From Certhia americana (Eukaryota > Chordata > Aves > Passeriformes > Certhiidae), in contig JAGMWU010000045.1 in assembly GCA_018697195.1 (NCBI GenBank), positions 830,628-894,627 on the forward strand: DNA of 64,000 nt. The letters run 5' to 3'. The position numbers were made by a program, and so were the translations under genes. Below the pieces are notes generated by a model, which saw only the letters and a program-made list of their open reading frames with translations, made no database searches and was not told the DNA's origin. Each line of letters opens with the position of its first letter. The first letter of the stretch is position 1. Below are positions 34,501 through 47,500 of the stretch, one piece after another.

Positions 34501-35576
34501 GGTTCAGGGTTTAATTAAATAAGCCCTTTGCAGGTGTTGTATTTTATAGGCTTGTAGTACACAGTTTCTTTACATCACTGTGCTGATATGCACACAGGTG
34601 CTGGTGCCAGTGAATCTGCCAGGGAATGCTGCTTGCAGTGTGCACTCGTTCCATTCATCACAATCAAAATTAAATGAAAAGATGAAGCTCCATGTTCCCT
34701 AGAAGTGCAGCCCCCAGCCTATGCAAAGGGAGGATTTATTTTTTCTTAAATACTAAAATCTTTAAAACGGAGGCCTTGATGTTGTCATCATACTCAAGAA
34801 CTGCCTGTTTTGAGGAATAGCCACAGTGCCAGTAGCTCAGTGAGCAGGTGCAGTGGGAACTGCAGGCTGTGCCCTGGGTGGGGGGAATTGCTGGAGCCCC
34901 AGGTAAGGGGCTGTGAGCTGCCCAAGCGTCACTGCTGAATTCAGTGGGAGGCTTTTCCTTCCTTTGTGTGCTCCAGAGCCTGTGTATTCCCTCAGTGCCT
35001 GGTACAGAGCAGTGGGATGTGAAGGTGTGCATGGACCCAGAGGTGTCACATATAGCAAGAAGTAAGAGATGGGTGGGAGTACAAAGGTGATGACAGCAGT
35101 GGCTCAATGTTATCTAACTTATCTATATATCCACTTCTTTGTACTCTGTGTGTGTGTATGGAAAGACAGCAGAGAAGTGGGAGAGTTTGTGGTGAAACTG
35201 CACCACTTTCCATGCTGTGCTGGAATTAAAGGCCAGCCTAGACACAAGGGAAAGCTCCCTATAACACCAGTGGTGGCAGTGTGTGTAAAGTACCATGCAG
35301 GAACATCAGGGAATATCTTGGAGATCTCTCAGTGCTACCAGGTGACTGTTGGCATCCAGCCCAAAGTACAGTCACAGCCATTCTGGAATACTTGGGGAAA
35401 AATAGAAACCTGAAGTCTCTCTTCCCATAAGTGGAAGTCAAATTATACTATAATCAGGTGTAAAGAAAACTTTTGATTTCTGTGGGAATCAGAGGAGTTC
35501 TGTAACATGTATATAATTAGATCACTGGAATAGAAATATGTCTTTAAAATGATGGTTGATTCTTTGAAATCCTACT
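31527..35576. other. Intergenic, no gene recognised
   Basis: About 4 kb, strongly AT-rich at 32.2-33.0 kb. It has one GC-rich patch at 31900-32040 (contains GGCCCCGCGGGGAGCTCCGG) and A-runs at 32641-32656 and 34145-34157. No exons or repeats are recognised. Confidence 0.6.
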
Positions 35577-35655
35577 TGCCCCTGCCCATGGCAGGGGGGC
35601 TGGAACTAGATGATTTTTAAGGTCCCTTCCAAGCCAAAACATTTTAAAATTATTT
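35577..35655 (+). mobile_element. CR1 LINE fragment (sense), 3' tail only
   Basis: A short remnant: CCTGCCCATGGCAGGGGGGC, TGGAACTAGATGATTTTTAA, and GGTCCCTTCCAAGCCAAAAC are the standard last ~70 bp of avian CR1. The copy is heavily 5'-truncated. Confidence 0.88.
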
Positions 35656-37744
35656 ATATAGGTAGTTTGATACCTATAATAGACATCATTGTATCTCCAA
35701 TCTTGCTGTAATCTTTACTGACTTGAGCACTTCTTTCCCTTTTTGGGACTTGCGCAATGTGGGGGAAAAAAAGATTTTCTCATAATGGGCTAAAATAGAT
35801 TTTGTAGTGGATGGTTGCATTGCCTCTCTGTCTACCTGTCTGAAAAAATGCCTGCCTGCAAAGAATTTTAAAGCAAAAAAATTACGTTCTGAACATGGGT
35901 TTCTATAGGTTTGTGGAAATTCAGCATAAAACTTGTATGACATGATCAAATAAAAGTAAGGTGAGGGGTTTTTGCTCACTTTTGTGTGATATTGGTGTCT
36001 ACATAGAAAGGGCTGCTATTTTTGGATCTATATGTGAAAAATAGATTATAATGGAAAAGTTAGCCATGTTTCTCCAGGCATTTTCTAGAATGAATAAAAG
36101 AAGCTAATTCATGCTTATTTTTGTTTAGGTCTTACTTTTCAGGGAGATGCAATTACATAAAGGTGGCTGCACATAACTTTTCTGTGAAGATGAAAATGGA
36201 CCAACTGCTCCTGTGGTAAGTTATTACTGGCAATAAGCAGTGCTGAATAAAAATGGCCTCTGTGGCTAGAGAAATGCTAAGTGTCACAGAAAGCGACTTC
36301 TGGAGTCCGTATTTCCAGCATTTTCTTTCAGACACCAAGGTTTCAGTTCTTGCTGAGGTTTTGCATATCTCTATTCTGGAAAGGATGGGAGAGTTACACA
36401 AGGTTTTTATTGACAAGAAATCTCTCCAGTCTTGAGGATAACCATTGTGAAATGACATTCTCTCAGTTGATCATGTCAGAACTATTCTGATGAGCTTTCA
36501 GACTGCTTTCAAGGATTGTCACCCAGGATATTAAGTTTAAATAATCTAGATTCACAAGTGTTAGGGTAGATATAGAAATGCCTAAACTTATGCAGTATTT
36601 AATTAATATTAAATCAAGCCAATCATTGGAGTTAAAGTTTGTCCTTTTTTGTTTGTTGATTTTATTTATCCAAGGGTCTGATTTACTCTCTCACATCCAG
36701 AAACATCTGAATCATCCTCTTAGCTTGTCCAAGGCAAACTGCTTCAATGCTGGGGTCACTGGGCTGGGAGGAAGCAGTCTTATAGCTGTTGTTGGTTTAT
36801 TCTGTATTGACAATAAACATTTTACTCAAAGATCTTTCTTTAATAATATTTTTTAAAAAAACCCTTAATTTGCAGGAATAATTAATTCAAAATATTTGCT
36901 TCTTTCTGAAGTAATGAAGTTTCAAATGGATGCAAGCAAAAAATTAGAATGGACGAAGTGAACACACTGTGAAAGGGAACAATAGGATAATTTTTTAAAA
37001 ATTGTTTTTTATTATTTCACTCAGGCATAGCACATAACTGTTTTCTAGAGCAGGAAGTAAAATATTTGGTAATAACTGTTTCCTGGTATCATTCATGAAA
37101 ACATAATCAAACTAGGAAAATGGTATCCAGTCTGCAGCAATTGGAAACCATCAGATGACGTGGACCACACCCACAGTATCATGTTTCTAATATTGGACTG
37201 ATATTTTTGATTAATGATTCGTCTTCAGCTGTTAGGAGTTGAGGATAAAACAAAAAGACTTGTTTGAAATTTTGAGGTTGGTCTGTGGCTTATCCCTCAT
37301 CTCCACTTTGCTGTTCAGAGCAGTGGTGAGAAGGACAAGTGTTCATGATCTGTGAGTTTTTAAAGGCACAAAGCTGTAAAGTCTTATCACTTCCTTATCT
37401 TGGCACCTGCAATTTTATGCCCTTCTGTATGTATCAGATAAGATAATCAACTATGTCTCCCTTAAATGTAGGGATTGAGAAACAGGGTAGAGCTAAAAAC
37501 ATTCATATCAGTTAAACTGGGCTCTTTGTGACTGTAGCTGTGAATACTTTATTTAGGAAAAGCAGCCAGAGAGAGAGGGCTGTGAAAGGCAGTGCCTGCC
37601 ATCTTAGTGTCTTTGCAGATTCAGCATAGGTCTGAGTTATTTTTGATGCTCCAAAACTGCTTCTCTCTGCTTAAACAGTCTTAGGAATAAACTTAAGGAT
37701 CTTCCTTTACCCCATTTGTCAAACTGCACAAATGAGTGCTTGGA
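35656..37744. other. Intergenic, no gene recognised
   Basis: About 2.1 kb. Frames at 36153-36490 overlap on both strands but have no family motif. Nothing else is supported. Confidence 0.6.
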
Positions 37745-38134
37745 ATACAAGCTTGGGGAACAACTGAGGGAGCTGAGGGTGTTCAGCCTACAGAGAGGAG
37801 ACTCAGAGGTGACATCATCCCTCTCTATAACTCTCTGAAAGGTGGCTGTACTCAGGTGGGAGTTGGTCTCTTTCTTCAGGCTGCAGCTGACTGAACCAGA
37901 GTACAGTCTTAAGCTGCACCAAGGAGACATAGGTTGGATATTAGGAAAAAGTATTTTATGGATAAAGTACTGGAATGGTCTCCCCAGGGTGGAGTCACCA
38001 TCCTGGATGTGTTTAAAAACAAACTGGATGTGGCACTTGGTGCCATGGTTTAGTTGAGGTGTTAGGACATGGTGTTTGGACTCGAAGATCTTGAAGGTCT
38101 TGAAGGTCTCTTCCAACCTAGTGATTCTGTGAGT
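37745..38134 (+). mobile_element. CR1 LINE fragment (sense), 3' portion
   Basis: CR1 3' phrases in order: GTTCAGCCTACAGAGAGGAG, CTCTCTATAACTCTCTGAAA, GGTTGGATATTAGGAAAAAG, GGTGGAGTCACCATCCTGGA, and TCTTCCAACCTAGTGATTCT. A small tandem duplication (CTTGAAGGT twice, near 38091-38108) lies in its tail. The 190-codon minus-strand frame over it (37637-38209) is a repeat artefact. Confidence 0.93.
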
Positions 38135-38970
38135 TATTTTCCCTATGCTTTCTGTTTCTGATTTTGGGATTTTGCATTCACTTCTGTGCAGTGAATCCAA
38201 GCCTGTCACTGCCTGGGAAAGTGGTTATGCCACTGAGCTGTTATCTAAAAGTGCTGCAACTTCTTCCAGCTGCACTTCAAAAATAAACAGGAGTCCAAAG
38301 AACAGCTGCAGGCACCCAGGATTGTGAGAGGAGACCTGGACTGTCCATGTTCTGGACAGAGAAAAGAATTTGGACCAAGTGCAGTGGAAAATGTTTCCTC
38401 TGAGATAATTAGCTGGTTGTCATCCTCCACGCCTGCAGCTTTAGATAAGCTTGGCTTGAATGCCTGTTCCTCCCCAGACATTGTACGGGAAGCGTTGGAT
38501 CGCAGCTCTGAGATTTGGATTCCATCCAAGGGAACCACAGGCCTGAAAGACAGATGTGTCAATGGGCCACTCCTAGGTATGCAGGTTTCTCACTGAGCCC
38601 AGTGATTTTCAAAGAGTTTCTGTAGTAAATGTTAGGTTTGGTGAAGTGATCTGGGGCAGTTTTGAGGTGGCTATTTATGGCACATATTGAGTACAGTCCC
38701 CAGCGTGAAGGTTTCGTTGTGTAGCATTTTGTCCATCTGTTCTGTGATTTTTTTTTTTTTTATTTTTTTTTTCTATGATGGGAGAGAAGCTAAAATTACT
38801 TTGGAATTTGTTCTTCATTCTTGCTGCTTGTCTAAAGGGGAAAGTGAAGTGAAATGTCATGACTTTAACACTAATTTAATGGATTGGCAATGCTTTCTTT
38901 TCCAGTTAACATTTGAAGATTTGGGCTTTTTTTCCCTATGTTTTCTTTCCCAATCTTTTCAATGCCAATT

Positions 38971-38995
38971 AAAAAAAAAAAAAAAAAAAAAAAAA
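38971..38995. repeat. Poly(A) tract, 25 A, followed by a G-rich run
   Basis: 25 consecutive A residues followed by GGAGGGGGG. No source gene or SINE body is recognised upstream. It may be a simple homopolymer. Confidence 0.9.
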
Positions 38996-39072
38996 GGAGG
39001 GGGGTTATTATAAAACTTTGATGGGAAACCTCTGAAAATTAAGATTTATTTAATTTTGGCATCAATTTCCAT

Positions 39073-39118
39073 GTTACCATTACTGCTGGCAATAATGGTA
39101 ACTCTCAGTAATGGTAAC
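39073..39118. repeat. Inverted repeat with two alternative right arms
   Basis: The left arm GTTACCATTACT (39073-39084) can pair 10 bp with TAATGGTAAC (39093-39102), or 12 bp with AGTAATGGTAAC (39107-39118). The two right arms are a direct repeat of each other. Confidence 0.8.
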
Positions 39119-40784
39119 TTGCTTTTATTTTTCATGCTTTTTTACCACAAAACCTTTGAACTTCTTATTTCATTTCCAAGAATTTTCTGTGTTAATGAAA
39201 GCACCTCTTCAGAAAGCAGTGCAACAATGCAGGTTATGAGATTCTTTGAGAACTGTTGGTTTGAAGATATAGGCAAAGAATATTTCCATCCTAAAGGGGG
39301 AAAAAAAAGGCTTACCAGATGCAAAAGTGGAGCAGCTTTGACCTTTTTATAACAACTGTTAAGATTATACCTACAGAAGCACTCAAAAGACAGCACAGCT
39401 ATTTCTGTGCTGAGGTTAATAAATATGCTTGCAATTGGAAATTATTAAGAAAGTGACTTTAAGAAAAGTCAGTTAAAATAAAGATACACAAGCACTCTAT
39501 AATTTCTGTTTGTGTAAACTTGATTTATTGAATCTGTGCAGTGATCAGTGATGCCTGGGGCAAATATCTTTGGGCTGCTGTCATCATGTTTTTGTTTCCT
39601 TCAAGAAGCGTTATCACTAAGTTCTGATTAATTCTATTACTTCATAGGAATTTCAAATACTTTGCTTGATTTCAGAAACTAATTTTTTTTAAAAAATAGA
39701 ATGTTCCTTTCTGGTGAATCGTGCCACTTGAGAAAAAGATGAATGTGACATTCTTCATGTGAAGGTGCTACCAGTTCAGAAGTGATGTTATTAACAGTTG
39801 TTATATTACAGTATTAAAATAAATGTTTTTTAATGCCTATAATGTCTTTCATCCCAAAACCACTTTGCAGAAAGTGTCAGTTGTCACCTACTGGATGGTT
39901 TAATGCCTTGGTAATAACTCTAAATGACGCTGTGTGCAGATGAAGGAGCTGCACTGATTGACAAGGATTCATTGGGGCTCCTGGTGCTTTGTTTCGGGAG
40001 GAAAAGTGCCATGCTTGAAAGGAATCCATGTTAAGATTACATCTAGAATCTGGGATCAAAAGAAAGGGAAACAAGATGTTTCGTGGGTGTCTTCCAATAC
40101 ATAGTTTCATGTTGTTATCTTGCTTCGTCTGAGATAACAATGAAAGGTAAGTTGGAGCTGTCATAAATTGCAGCTTGACAGCCAGCTGGCTGGAATGGGG
40201 TTGATAGCCAAGGACATGAGGAGCTCAAATCAGGTGCAAAACCACAGATACCAGTGGGATGTGAAATGCCACAGGGAATTTTGTTTATCTGGATGCTAGT
40301 TCAGGAGGGATGTAGCTCTCCTTGATGTTCCAAGCCTGTGTAGATTGTCTTGGACTTCAGATGGTGTCTCAAATGTCATCAAGTGCTCATGATGAGATGA
40401 CAGAATCGTGCTCCATAAGATGCAAGAAGCCAAACTCACCCAAGAGGGTTGTTTGGATTCAAAGTGTATGATTTCCATAATGTGTTTGTTTTGCTTGAGT
40501 CCAGAGCAAATAAGACAAATCACTGAGGGGGAAACACAGGAGAGAGACCTGCCAGGTAGGTGTCAGTCAGAAGTGTTCTCTGTTTTTTGTCCTGGATTTC
40601 AGCTCAAGTAAAATAAACACAGGGTATCGCAGGAGTTTGTAGTGGCCCTCAATAAAAATTACTGCAGATAAATCCATCTGCATAGTATGTTAATTCATAG
40701 GATTCAAATACAGAGACCCAGTGTTATTTCCTTCTCTAAAATGGCTGGTTGCTAAACCATGATTAAGAGCCTCTTTCTCTCTTG

Positions 40785-41535
40785 AAGGCTGTTTTGGTTT
40801 GAAAGACAGTTGTCTGTAAGGAAGGCAGGAGCCTCCCTTGAAATGGAAAATGTAAACCCCCTCTCTCTGAATTATTGCAATTTTGAAATTAAGGGGCTCT
40901 CAGGCCAAGGTATGGAATAGGAATAGCAGTTCTTTATTAAGAAAATTAAGATAAAAGTGCAGTTGTACAAAAATAAACCACTGACAGAGTCAGAATACAA
41001 CCTGACTCCCTGCTGGTTGGGGTGTTGGTAGCAGTCTGATTAAATGGTGGCTGCAGTCCTCCTGGAGTGGCAGATGTGGCTTTGTTGAAGCAATGATCTG
41101 CAGAAAGGTGTAGTTTTCCTCTGAACATCCAGTGGTGGTGTAGATGAGTCTGGTTTTCCTCTGGGAATCCAGTGGAAAGGCTGACTGCAGTGTTCCAAAT
41201 CTCAGATTGTATCCAGGTAGGAAATGCTTGGCTCCTCCCCCTGGATGGAGCATCTCCCAATGGGATGATGTAAGTTTATCAGTCATGCAGTGAGACTCAG
41301 TGGTCCCTTAGCAGGAGATATCACCCTGGAGGGAGGATGGTTGTGGAAGAGATAAAGAAAACTGCCCCAGCAGGTTTTTAACAGCTGGCTCATTAACAGA
41401 GGATATCCCCCCCTCCTGGAGTTATGAGGGATGTGTCATGGAGGAGATAAAGAACGCTGTTCCACTTGGTTTCAAGAGATGGTGATAGAATACATACCTC
41501 TGGTTACATCTTGCATTGCAAACTAAGACAAAGGC
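40785..41535 (-). mobile_element. Solo LTR of an endogenous retrovirus with perfect 5-bp target-site duplication
   Basis: The LTR body spans 40790-41530 (741 bp), starting TGTTTTGG and ending AAGACA, so it has TG...CA termini. The flanking 5 bp are identical, AAGGC at 40785-40789 and AAGGC at 41531-41535, which fixes both ends and shows an integrase-type insertion. The minus-strand orientation is inferred from AATAAA read on that strand (40933-40938). Phrases such as GAAGGCAGGAGCCTCCCTTG and CAATGGGATGATGTAAGTTT match an ERVL-like LTR that I recall as abundant in songbird genomes. No gag, pol or env sequence is adjacent, so it arose by LTR-LTR recombination. The 94-104-codon frames inside it are not genes. 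A partly duplicated GAGATAAAGAA motif occurs near the right end. Confidence 0.9.
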
Positions 41536-44500
41536 AGATCGTAGAATTTTCTGCAGATGCTGACTTTGGTTTTGTTTTCTATTTCCAGCACTCAATGTCT
41601 ATTTCTGTAGTTATCTGAACTATTTCTATTTCAGCTAAATTTCCGAACTTTGCTAACTTCCTTTTGACTTAATAAATGTGAATAGTATTTTGTCTCCTGG
41701 AATATTTTGCCTCTTCCCCACAATAAACATACTTAGGATGTTGCAGACCCTCTTCAGTGACGTAATTACATCAGTTATAAGAATAATCTCTGAGATCTGG
41801 CCTCTGCAAACTGTTCTTAGACAACAGAGATGGTTGTCTAAGCCTTTAAACCTTGAGGCAGGTTATGGTCTTGACTTTCCTGTCAGAAGAAATAAAGCAC
41901 TCTTAGACTGAGACCTGCCAGGTGCTTTTGCCATAACTTTCAGAACATGGTGGTATGGGTTTTTTTTTAAATTTTCCAGCTTTGCCTAGATTGATATTCC
42001 AATTGCTGGCTGTAGATTTATCCTGTTTTACAAGATTACATGATTGTCTAGATCCGTTAATTTTTCCAGTGTAGAAAAACAGACGTCAATCACACCATCT
42101 TTTTTTTTTTTGGTGAGGTAACAGATTAGGATCCTTATGTTTCTCTGGCCTTGGCAGGATTTTCATGAGTGTATAAATTTTGGGGGGTTTGGGATTTTGT
42201 TTTTGGTTTTTCTTCTTGCTTTTTGAGACATTCTTTGCCATATAGCAAAGGATGAAATGAAGAATTCTGAGGCAGTGAAGAAGGGCAGGGGCTAGAAGCA
42301 CGAACAATGCCTAAGTGGAATGAGAATGCCTGGAAAACATGAATAGGTCTGTTATATCTGAGCTGTTCTATAATTGAAGCAATTCTAAAATTGAAATATG
42401 CTGCCTTGGAATTATGCTCTTTCCACATCTCTATTCTACACCTTTAGGCAATTATGGAGCTGTTGAGCACAGCCAGTTTGTACATTGTCCTCACTTAGCT
42501 GCTGCTTTGTTCCAGAATCAATATTGAAATATTGGTGCTCAGAATTGTTGCTTTGACAGACCTGTATAATGCTGTGTGATAGCAGCATCCGAGCACTCCA
42601 TGGAAGCAACAGCCCCAAGGGTCTCCTATTCTGTTTATCTTCAGACATGTCCTCTGCTTTGTCTTGGCAAACAGTATCTGAGTGTGACATTAAATTTTGT
42701 TTCTACCCATTCTAACAGGGCCTTGGATTACATGAGGGAGGAAGAGGAAATGTGGTTTTTCAGGTGGTTTCTCAGGCCCCATGCCAGCCTGTGTGACACA
42801 CAGAGATGCAGGGTGAGCAGCTCCTGCTTAGGTGAAGCAGCCAAGGCTCCCTTGGGCAGTGTTGCCTCAGGTGGGAAGGGTTCGTGCAGATGCTGGTGCA
42901 GCATCACGTGTTAGACACACTCTCCTGCCTTCTTCCAGCATTTGAGAGCATCACAAGCATTCCTGAGGCATCAAGTGTGGAAAGCAGGTGTGCTGAAGGG
43001 AATCTTTACATGCTTTGAGAACGTGCATTTCATGTGTGTTGCACTGGGTAATTGCCCTACCTTGTCTCACTGTGTTTTGCTGTGAATGAATTTTCTACAA
43101 ATCAAATGAAAGTTTAGCTGTTGTACTTCTTTTTAACTCACAGGCAATGCTGGAGTCCTTGGGTTTCTGTCTAAAAACCTCTGTTACTATGAGCTGCAGC
43201 CTTCACAACTCCCTAGTTTAGTGAAACCTTTTTGACCTATTTCTTGGGTCAGGGCTGAGATAAAATACAACATCCAAAAATGCTTTTGGCATTATGTGAT
43301 CATTCTGCTCCCAAAGGGGAGCAAGAACACCTTTGAAATCTTGTATTTGGAAGAAGTACTTGGGGGAATCAAATGCACAGAGCAGACAGCACAATTGCTT
43401 TTAAAAAATTATTGTGTACTGCTAATTGTGACATTCTACAATCTTAGTGTGTAGTCTTAGTTGGAACTGTTTGGTTTCCTTGTGGGAGCAGAGACTTGGT
43501 TACATGCAAGACATTTGTAATCAGGACTTGGTAAGTGAAAGAGCATCACCTGGTGAGCTTGATAAAAAAAATCGATGAGTTGTCCAAGCTCTTATGTGAG
43601 AATTAAATTTGAGAAACGAAAAAATTCCCAAGCAAGTAATGTGCCAAGAAAGATCTTATAAGAAAAGGCAGTATGTTAAAAGCTTTTGAAGCAATCCAGG
43701 AACTAGAATTTTCAGTAGCAGAGGAGGTTGAGCCATCTCTCAGCAGGGTGCTGAAATCCATGTAGTTCACTAAATCTACTAATGCATTCTTTTCCCCATT
43801 TCAAATAGTAAGTCTGTGCAACTTTGAATGCAACATTTTTAGCCAAGAGAGTTATTTGGCCCATATCTTCTAAATCCTACCTTGGGGAACATATTATTGT
43901 CATGGTAACATAGCCAAAGCTTTTACTGTTAGCTCAAGATAGGAATCTGTGTTGTTTCAAAATGTATATATGGAGCACAACTTACTAAAATCATCAATAT
44001 TTATACAGCAGATAATATCTTCAGACAGGCTGGACACCATCTGTCACAGTCTGATTTAATTTTATGGTCATAGCAAAGTGAACTGACAGTGTGGAATTTT
44101 TCACAGAAGTCAGCTGGAAGTGTGTCATGGTTTTCAGGTAAACCTGTGAAATGTTGTAAATTATGGCTGTGCATTCGTGTTATATAAATAGGGAAAGTAC
44201 TCATTTCGGAGAGGGATTGATTTTTGTTTGTTTGCATCCTGAAACAAGCTTAAATTCTGTTTAGTGCTCTATTGTACTGGAATAATTTATAATTGAATCC
44301 TTCATACATGCCTTATGTTTCTCTGCAGGGAAAATTGAGCATGAAATCATTTGCTCTGGAAGAATTACTGAATACAGGAAGTGGCAATTTTAAAAATTAA
44401 ATAAGACTTGAACAGTTCATGGCATTACCTTCAGATGGCAACTTAGAATTAAGGTTGTTTTATTTTTCATAAGTAAGCATTTGGTTTATGGCCTCTTTAG

Positions 44501-47500
44501 CATTTTATGCAATGTTTTATATCATTAGAACAGTAAAACACTCATGATAAATTTATTCAAAATTATATTAATGCATTTTAGGGCATATTTATTTGCTAGA
44601 GTTCTATAGGACATGCAGCCTTTGACAGCAGACAAAGCAGTTTCAAAAATGGCAGTAGTATTGTGTGCTGAGGATGTTCTCTCAATATATGTGTCATCAG
44701 ATAAGTAATAAAATATTTTTCACTAACGATGCAGTAATTGAAGGTACAGATAAAATTGTTTCATGTACAGTGAGACAGTCGTGTTTGTCTAACACTTGGA
44801 TGCTTGAAGTTATTCATTAAGTTCGTTCCTTGTACTGAAGCAAGTACTTAACAGTCCAGTTTTGTACATCTAATTTACAGCTAGTGAGATATACATGCAT
44901 CCTGCTGTTTCATGTTTATGGGCTTTCTATCAGGACATCCTTTTTCTAATAATGATGAGTGTAAAGGCTTGAACCCTTCAAGTTTGTGTATTCATGTTGT
45001 GCACATGCATTTGTGTGCCCATTTCTTCTGTGTTAGTGCCTGTCTTGTTCCTGCTCAATGCATATCTGCTAAGATTTGTTTTATCCTGTCTCAGATCTTG
45101 ATTTAGAAATGTATGGGTAATGCAAAGCACTCTTGACTTGAAGAACCATTTTTTCTGAATTTGCTCTCGTCCTCTACTACATCTAAACCAGGATTTCAAT
45201 ATCTAAAATAATGTATTTTGGTCAGATAGCTGCTGGATTTTGTCCTTGTTTGTACAATGTACAAGCAAGTGATCAGTGCAACTCCTTAGATCACTTACTG
45301 TTAATCAGTCTGCCTTTTAAGAATTCTTCTGGTGAATCTGTTGTGCTGATTCAGCTTCTTTCACTTAAAACCTCCCTTATGAAAAAATGATTCAAGTGGA
45401 CTTGTCCAACAGCCATGCCCTGCCTGTGATATCACTGCCTGTTCTCAATTACCCAGCTTTGTCTCCAATTACGCTTTGTAATTGCAGTATCTCTGTATTG
45501 GTCAGGCCTCATGAAGGTAAAAGGAAGGTTTAGATTGTGCTTTTCCACCTCAGGGTTATATGGAAAGCTGACATGATGCTGGTCATAGTTAATTCTCCAT
45601 CTCAGTTCAGTTCTGTTACATTTGCCCACCTGTATAACAAAGTTAAATCCTGAGGTTAAAATGAGTGCTTCTTCTTGGTTTGGCAGGGAAGGGGTAGTGG
45701 AAGGAAAGGGGGTGCAAGAAGAATTATAGGAGTATGTGTAGCTTTCTTAAATTTTTTGAAAGCCTGTCTCAACCATTGGCATAATAATAATGTAGAAAAT
45801 GTAATGGCTTTAAAGGCCTCTTGATGGAGATGAACACAAAATCCAAGATTATTATTTCTTTTGTCTGGGATAAAGGCCAGGTCAGCCTTCAACAGTATTT
45901 TTTCCTTGAGAATAAGATGAATAAGAGCAATGAAGGCATTGTGAGTTTTTTGATTTTGTTAAAAACTAGCTGAGAAATTCTGTACAGTGGAGGGTTGTAT
46001 GGCAGACAAATGAGAGCTGCAAAAAGCATTTGTTATATTGCATCCTCAAGCTTGAAAAATAACTTTGGAACAAAGACACTCCTGGATTTCATGTACAGTG
46101 GGCACATACCTGGGGAGAACAGCAGTGGCTGGTTCTGTGGAGAGCCTGGCACACACCTTCACTGTTCCATTGGAGAGTGCAACATTGCATGGAGTTATAC
46201 AAAACTGTGGCTGAAAGTGATGTTGAGAAATCCCTTAGTTCTGGCTTTAGCACCGACTTGGGTGGAAGAATTTGTTCAGAGATTGCTTTGTTGCTTTATG
46301 CCTTAAAACATGAAGATGCTTGCTCACTAGGATTTTATTTTAGTGGCCTCCATTTATGTGATCCAGAGCAAAATGACCCCTGTAAGACAGGCAGAGCCGA
46401 AGGGGGTGTGTAGCAGCTCTTAAACCATCACAGTTTGCAACCCACTGCATTAGGCTGTCACCAATTTCAGATTGCTTTAATGTGCTGGATTGCAAACTGT
46501 GGCAATTCAGGAGTTGCTACATTCAGCCATCCATGCAGCAGGCTCTGAGAGAATGGTGCTCCCAGTGACTCTCATGAAAATCAATGACAGAGGTACAGCC
46601 TAGCTTTCATTTCCTAGCTTACAAATTGTATGCAGAATTTGCATTTGAAGTGAAATTATTTTCATTCTAAGGAGGACCAACACTGAATTCTTTAGGGGCA
46701 CAAAGAGGAGGTCCAAGAGCTTAGCTGAAATTAATTTAGTTGGCTCATTGTGACCTTTGTAGCTAATTTTGTGCTGTAAACATCTGCTCCCATCCAGTCG
46801 ACATCAAATTTAGACCATACCCACTTCTGGCCTTACCTGGCACAGAGAGCATATCCACCAGTTAAGACTTGGGCAGCTATTTTGGGGAACTGGTGCCAAA
46901 AATGATTTGTTTAAATTGTTTGATGCCAATCTGATGCACTGTGTCAGGCCATTACAGTGTTTAGCTGAGGCCTGATTCCAGTGTGGATTGCATTTTGTGG
47001 CTTCTTGGTGTACCTTGGCCCAGCCAGTAAAAGCATCTTGGGAGACCCTGTAATCACCTGAGGTGAATGTGGAGAGAATTGGTGTTGAGCTCAAGGAAAC
47101 AGCATCCCTAGATTGGTGAAAGAAGCATTTGAAAATCTACAATTTTCCATTACATACATTGTTTCAAAGGCAACTATCCTAATTATACTCCAAAGCTTCT
47201 CTCATTTCTGCAGAAGCTTAGGCTCTTTATTTCCTCTCTGTTTCTCCAACCCCACTCTTGTAATTATGTCAGAAGCAGCCACCCTTAATCCCTTCTGCAC
47301 CAGTGAGTGGTCAGTTAATGGTATTTTCAAAGGTATTTTCCTGACTCACACAATAGTGTGGGCATGTGTTGGTTTGTTTTTTTTTTCCTAGAAAAATTAA
47401 ATTTATTGTATCCTGAATGTTTTTTGTAATACAGGAAAATATGTATGTGGATATATTTTTAAGGAAAAAAAAACTTCTGAGAGGTAATTTCATTCTGGTA

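Larger units (their letters stand above)
38135..40784. other. Intergenic, with low-complexity tracts and one exon-shaped open interval
   Basis: This stretch contains an interval open on both strands (38270-38576, see findings), a T-rich tract at 38749-38772, a 25-A run at 38971-38995, and competing inverted repeats at 39073-39118. No known protein is recognised. Confidence 0.6.

Noticed and set aside
37637..38209. 190-codon minus-strand open frame
   Set aside because: It mostly covers a sense CR1 fragment. There is no protein resemblance.
40946..41286. 94-104-codon frames within the 40.8-kb LTR
   Set aside because: They fall inside a non-coding LTR with defined boundaries.
46810..47094. Minus-strand frame with AFTGWAKVHQEATK and a donor-like end, considered as an integrase fragment or an exon
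   Set aside because: Only a few residues look suggestive, no catalytic motif is present, and the acceptor side is not convincing.
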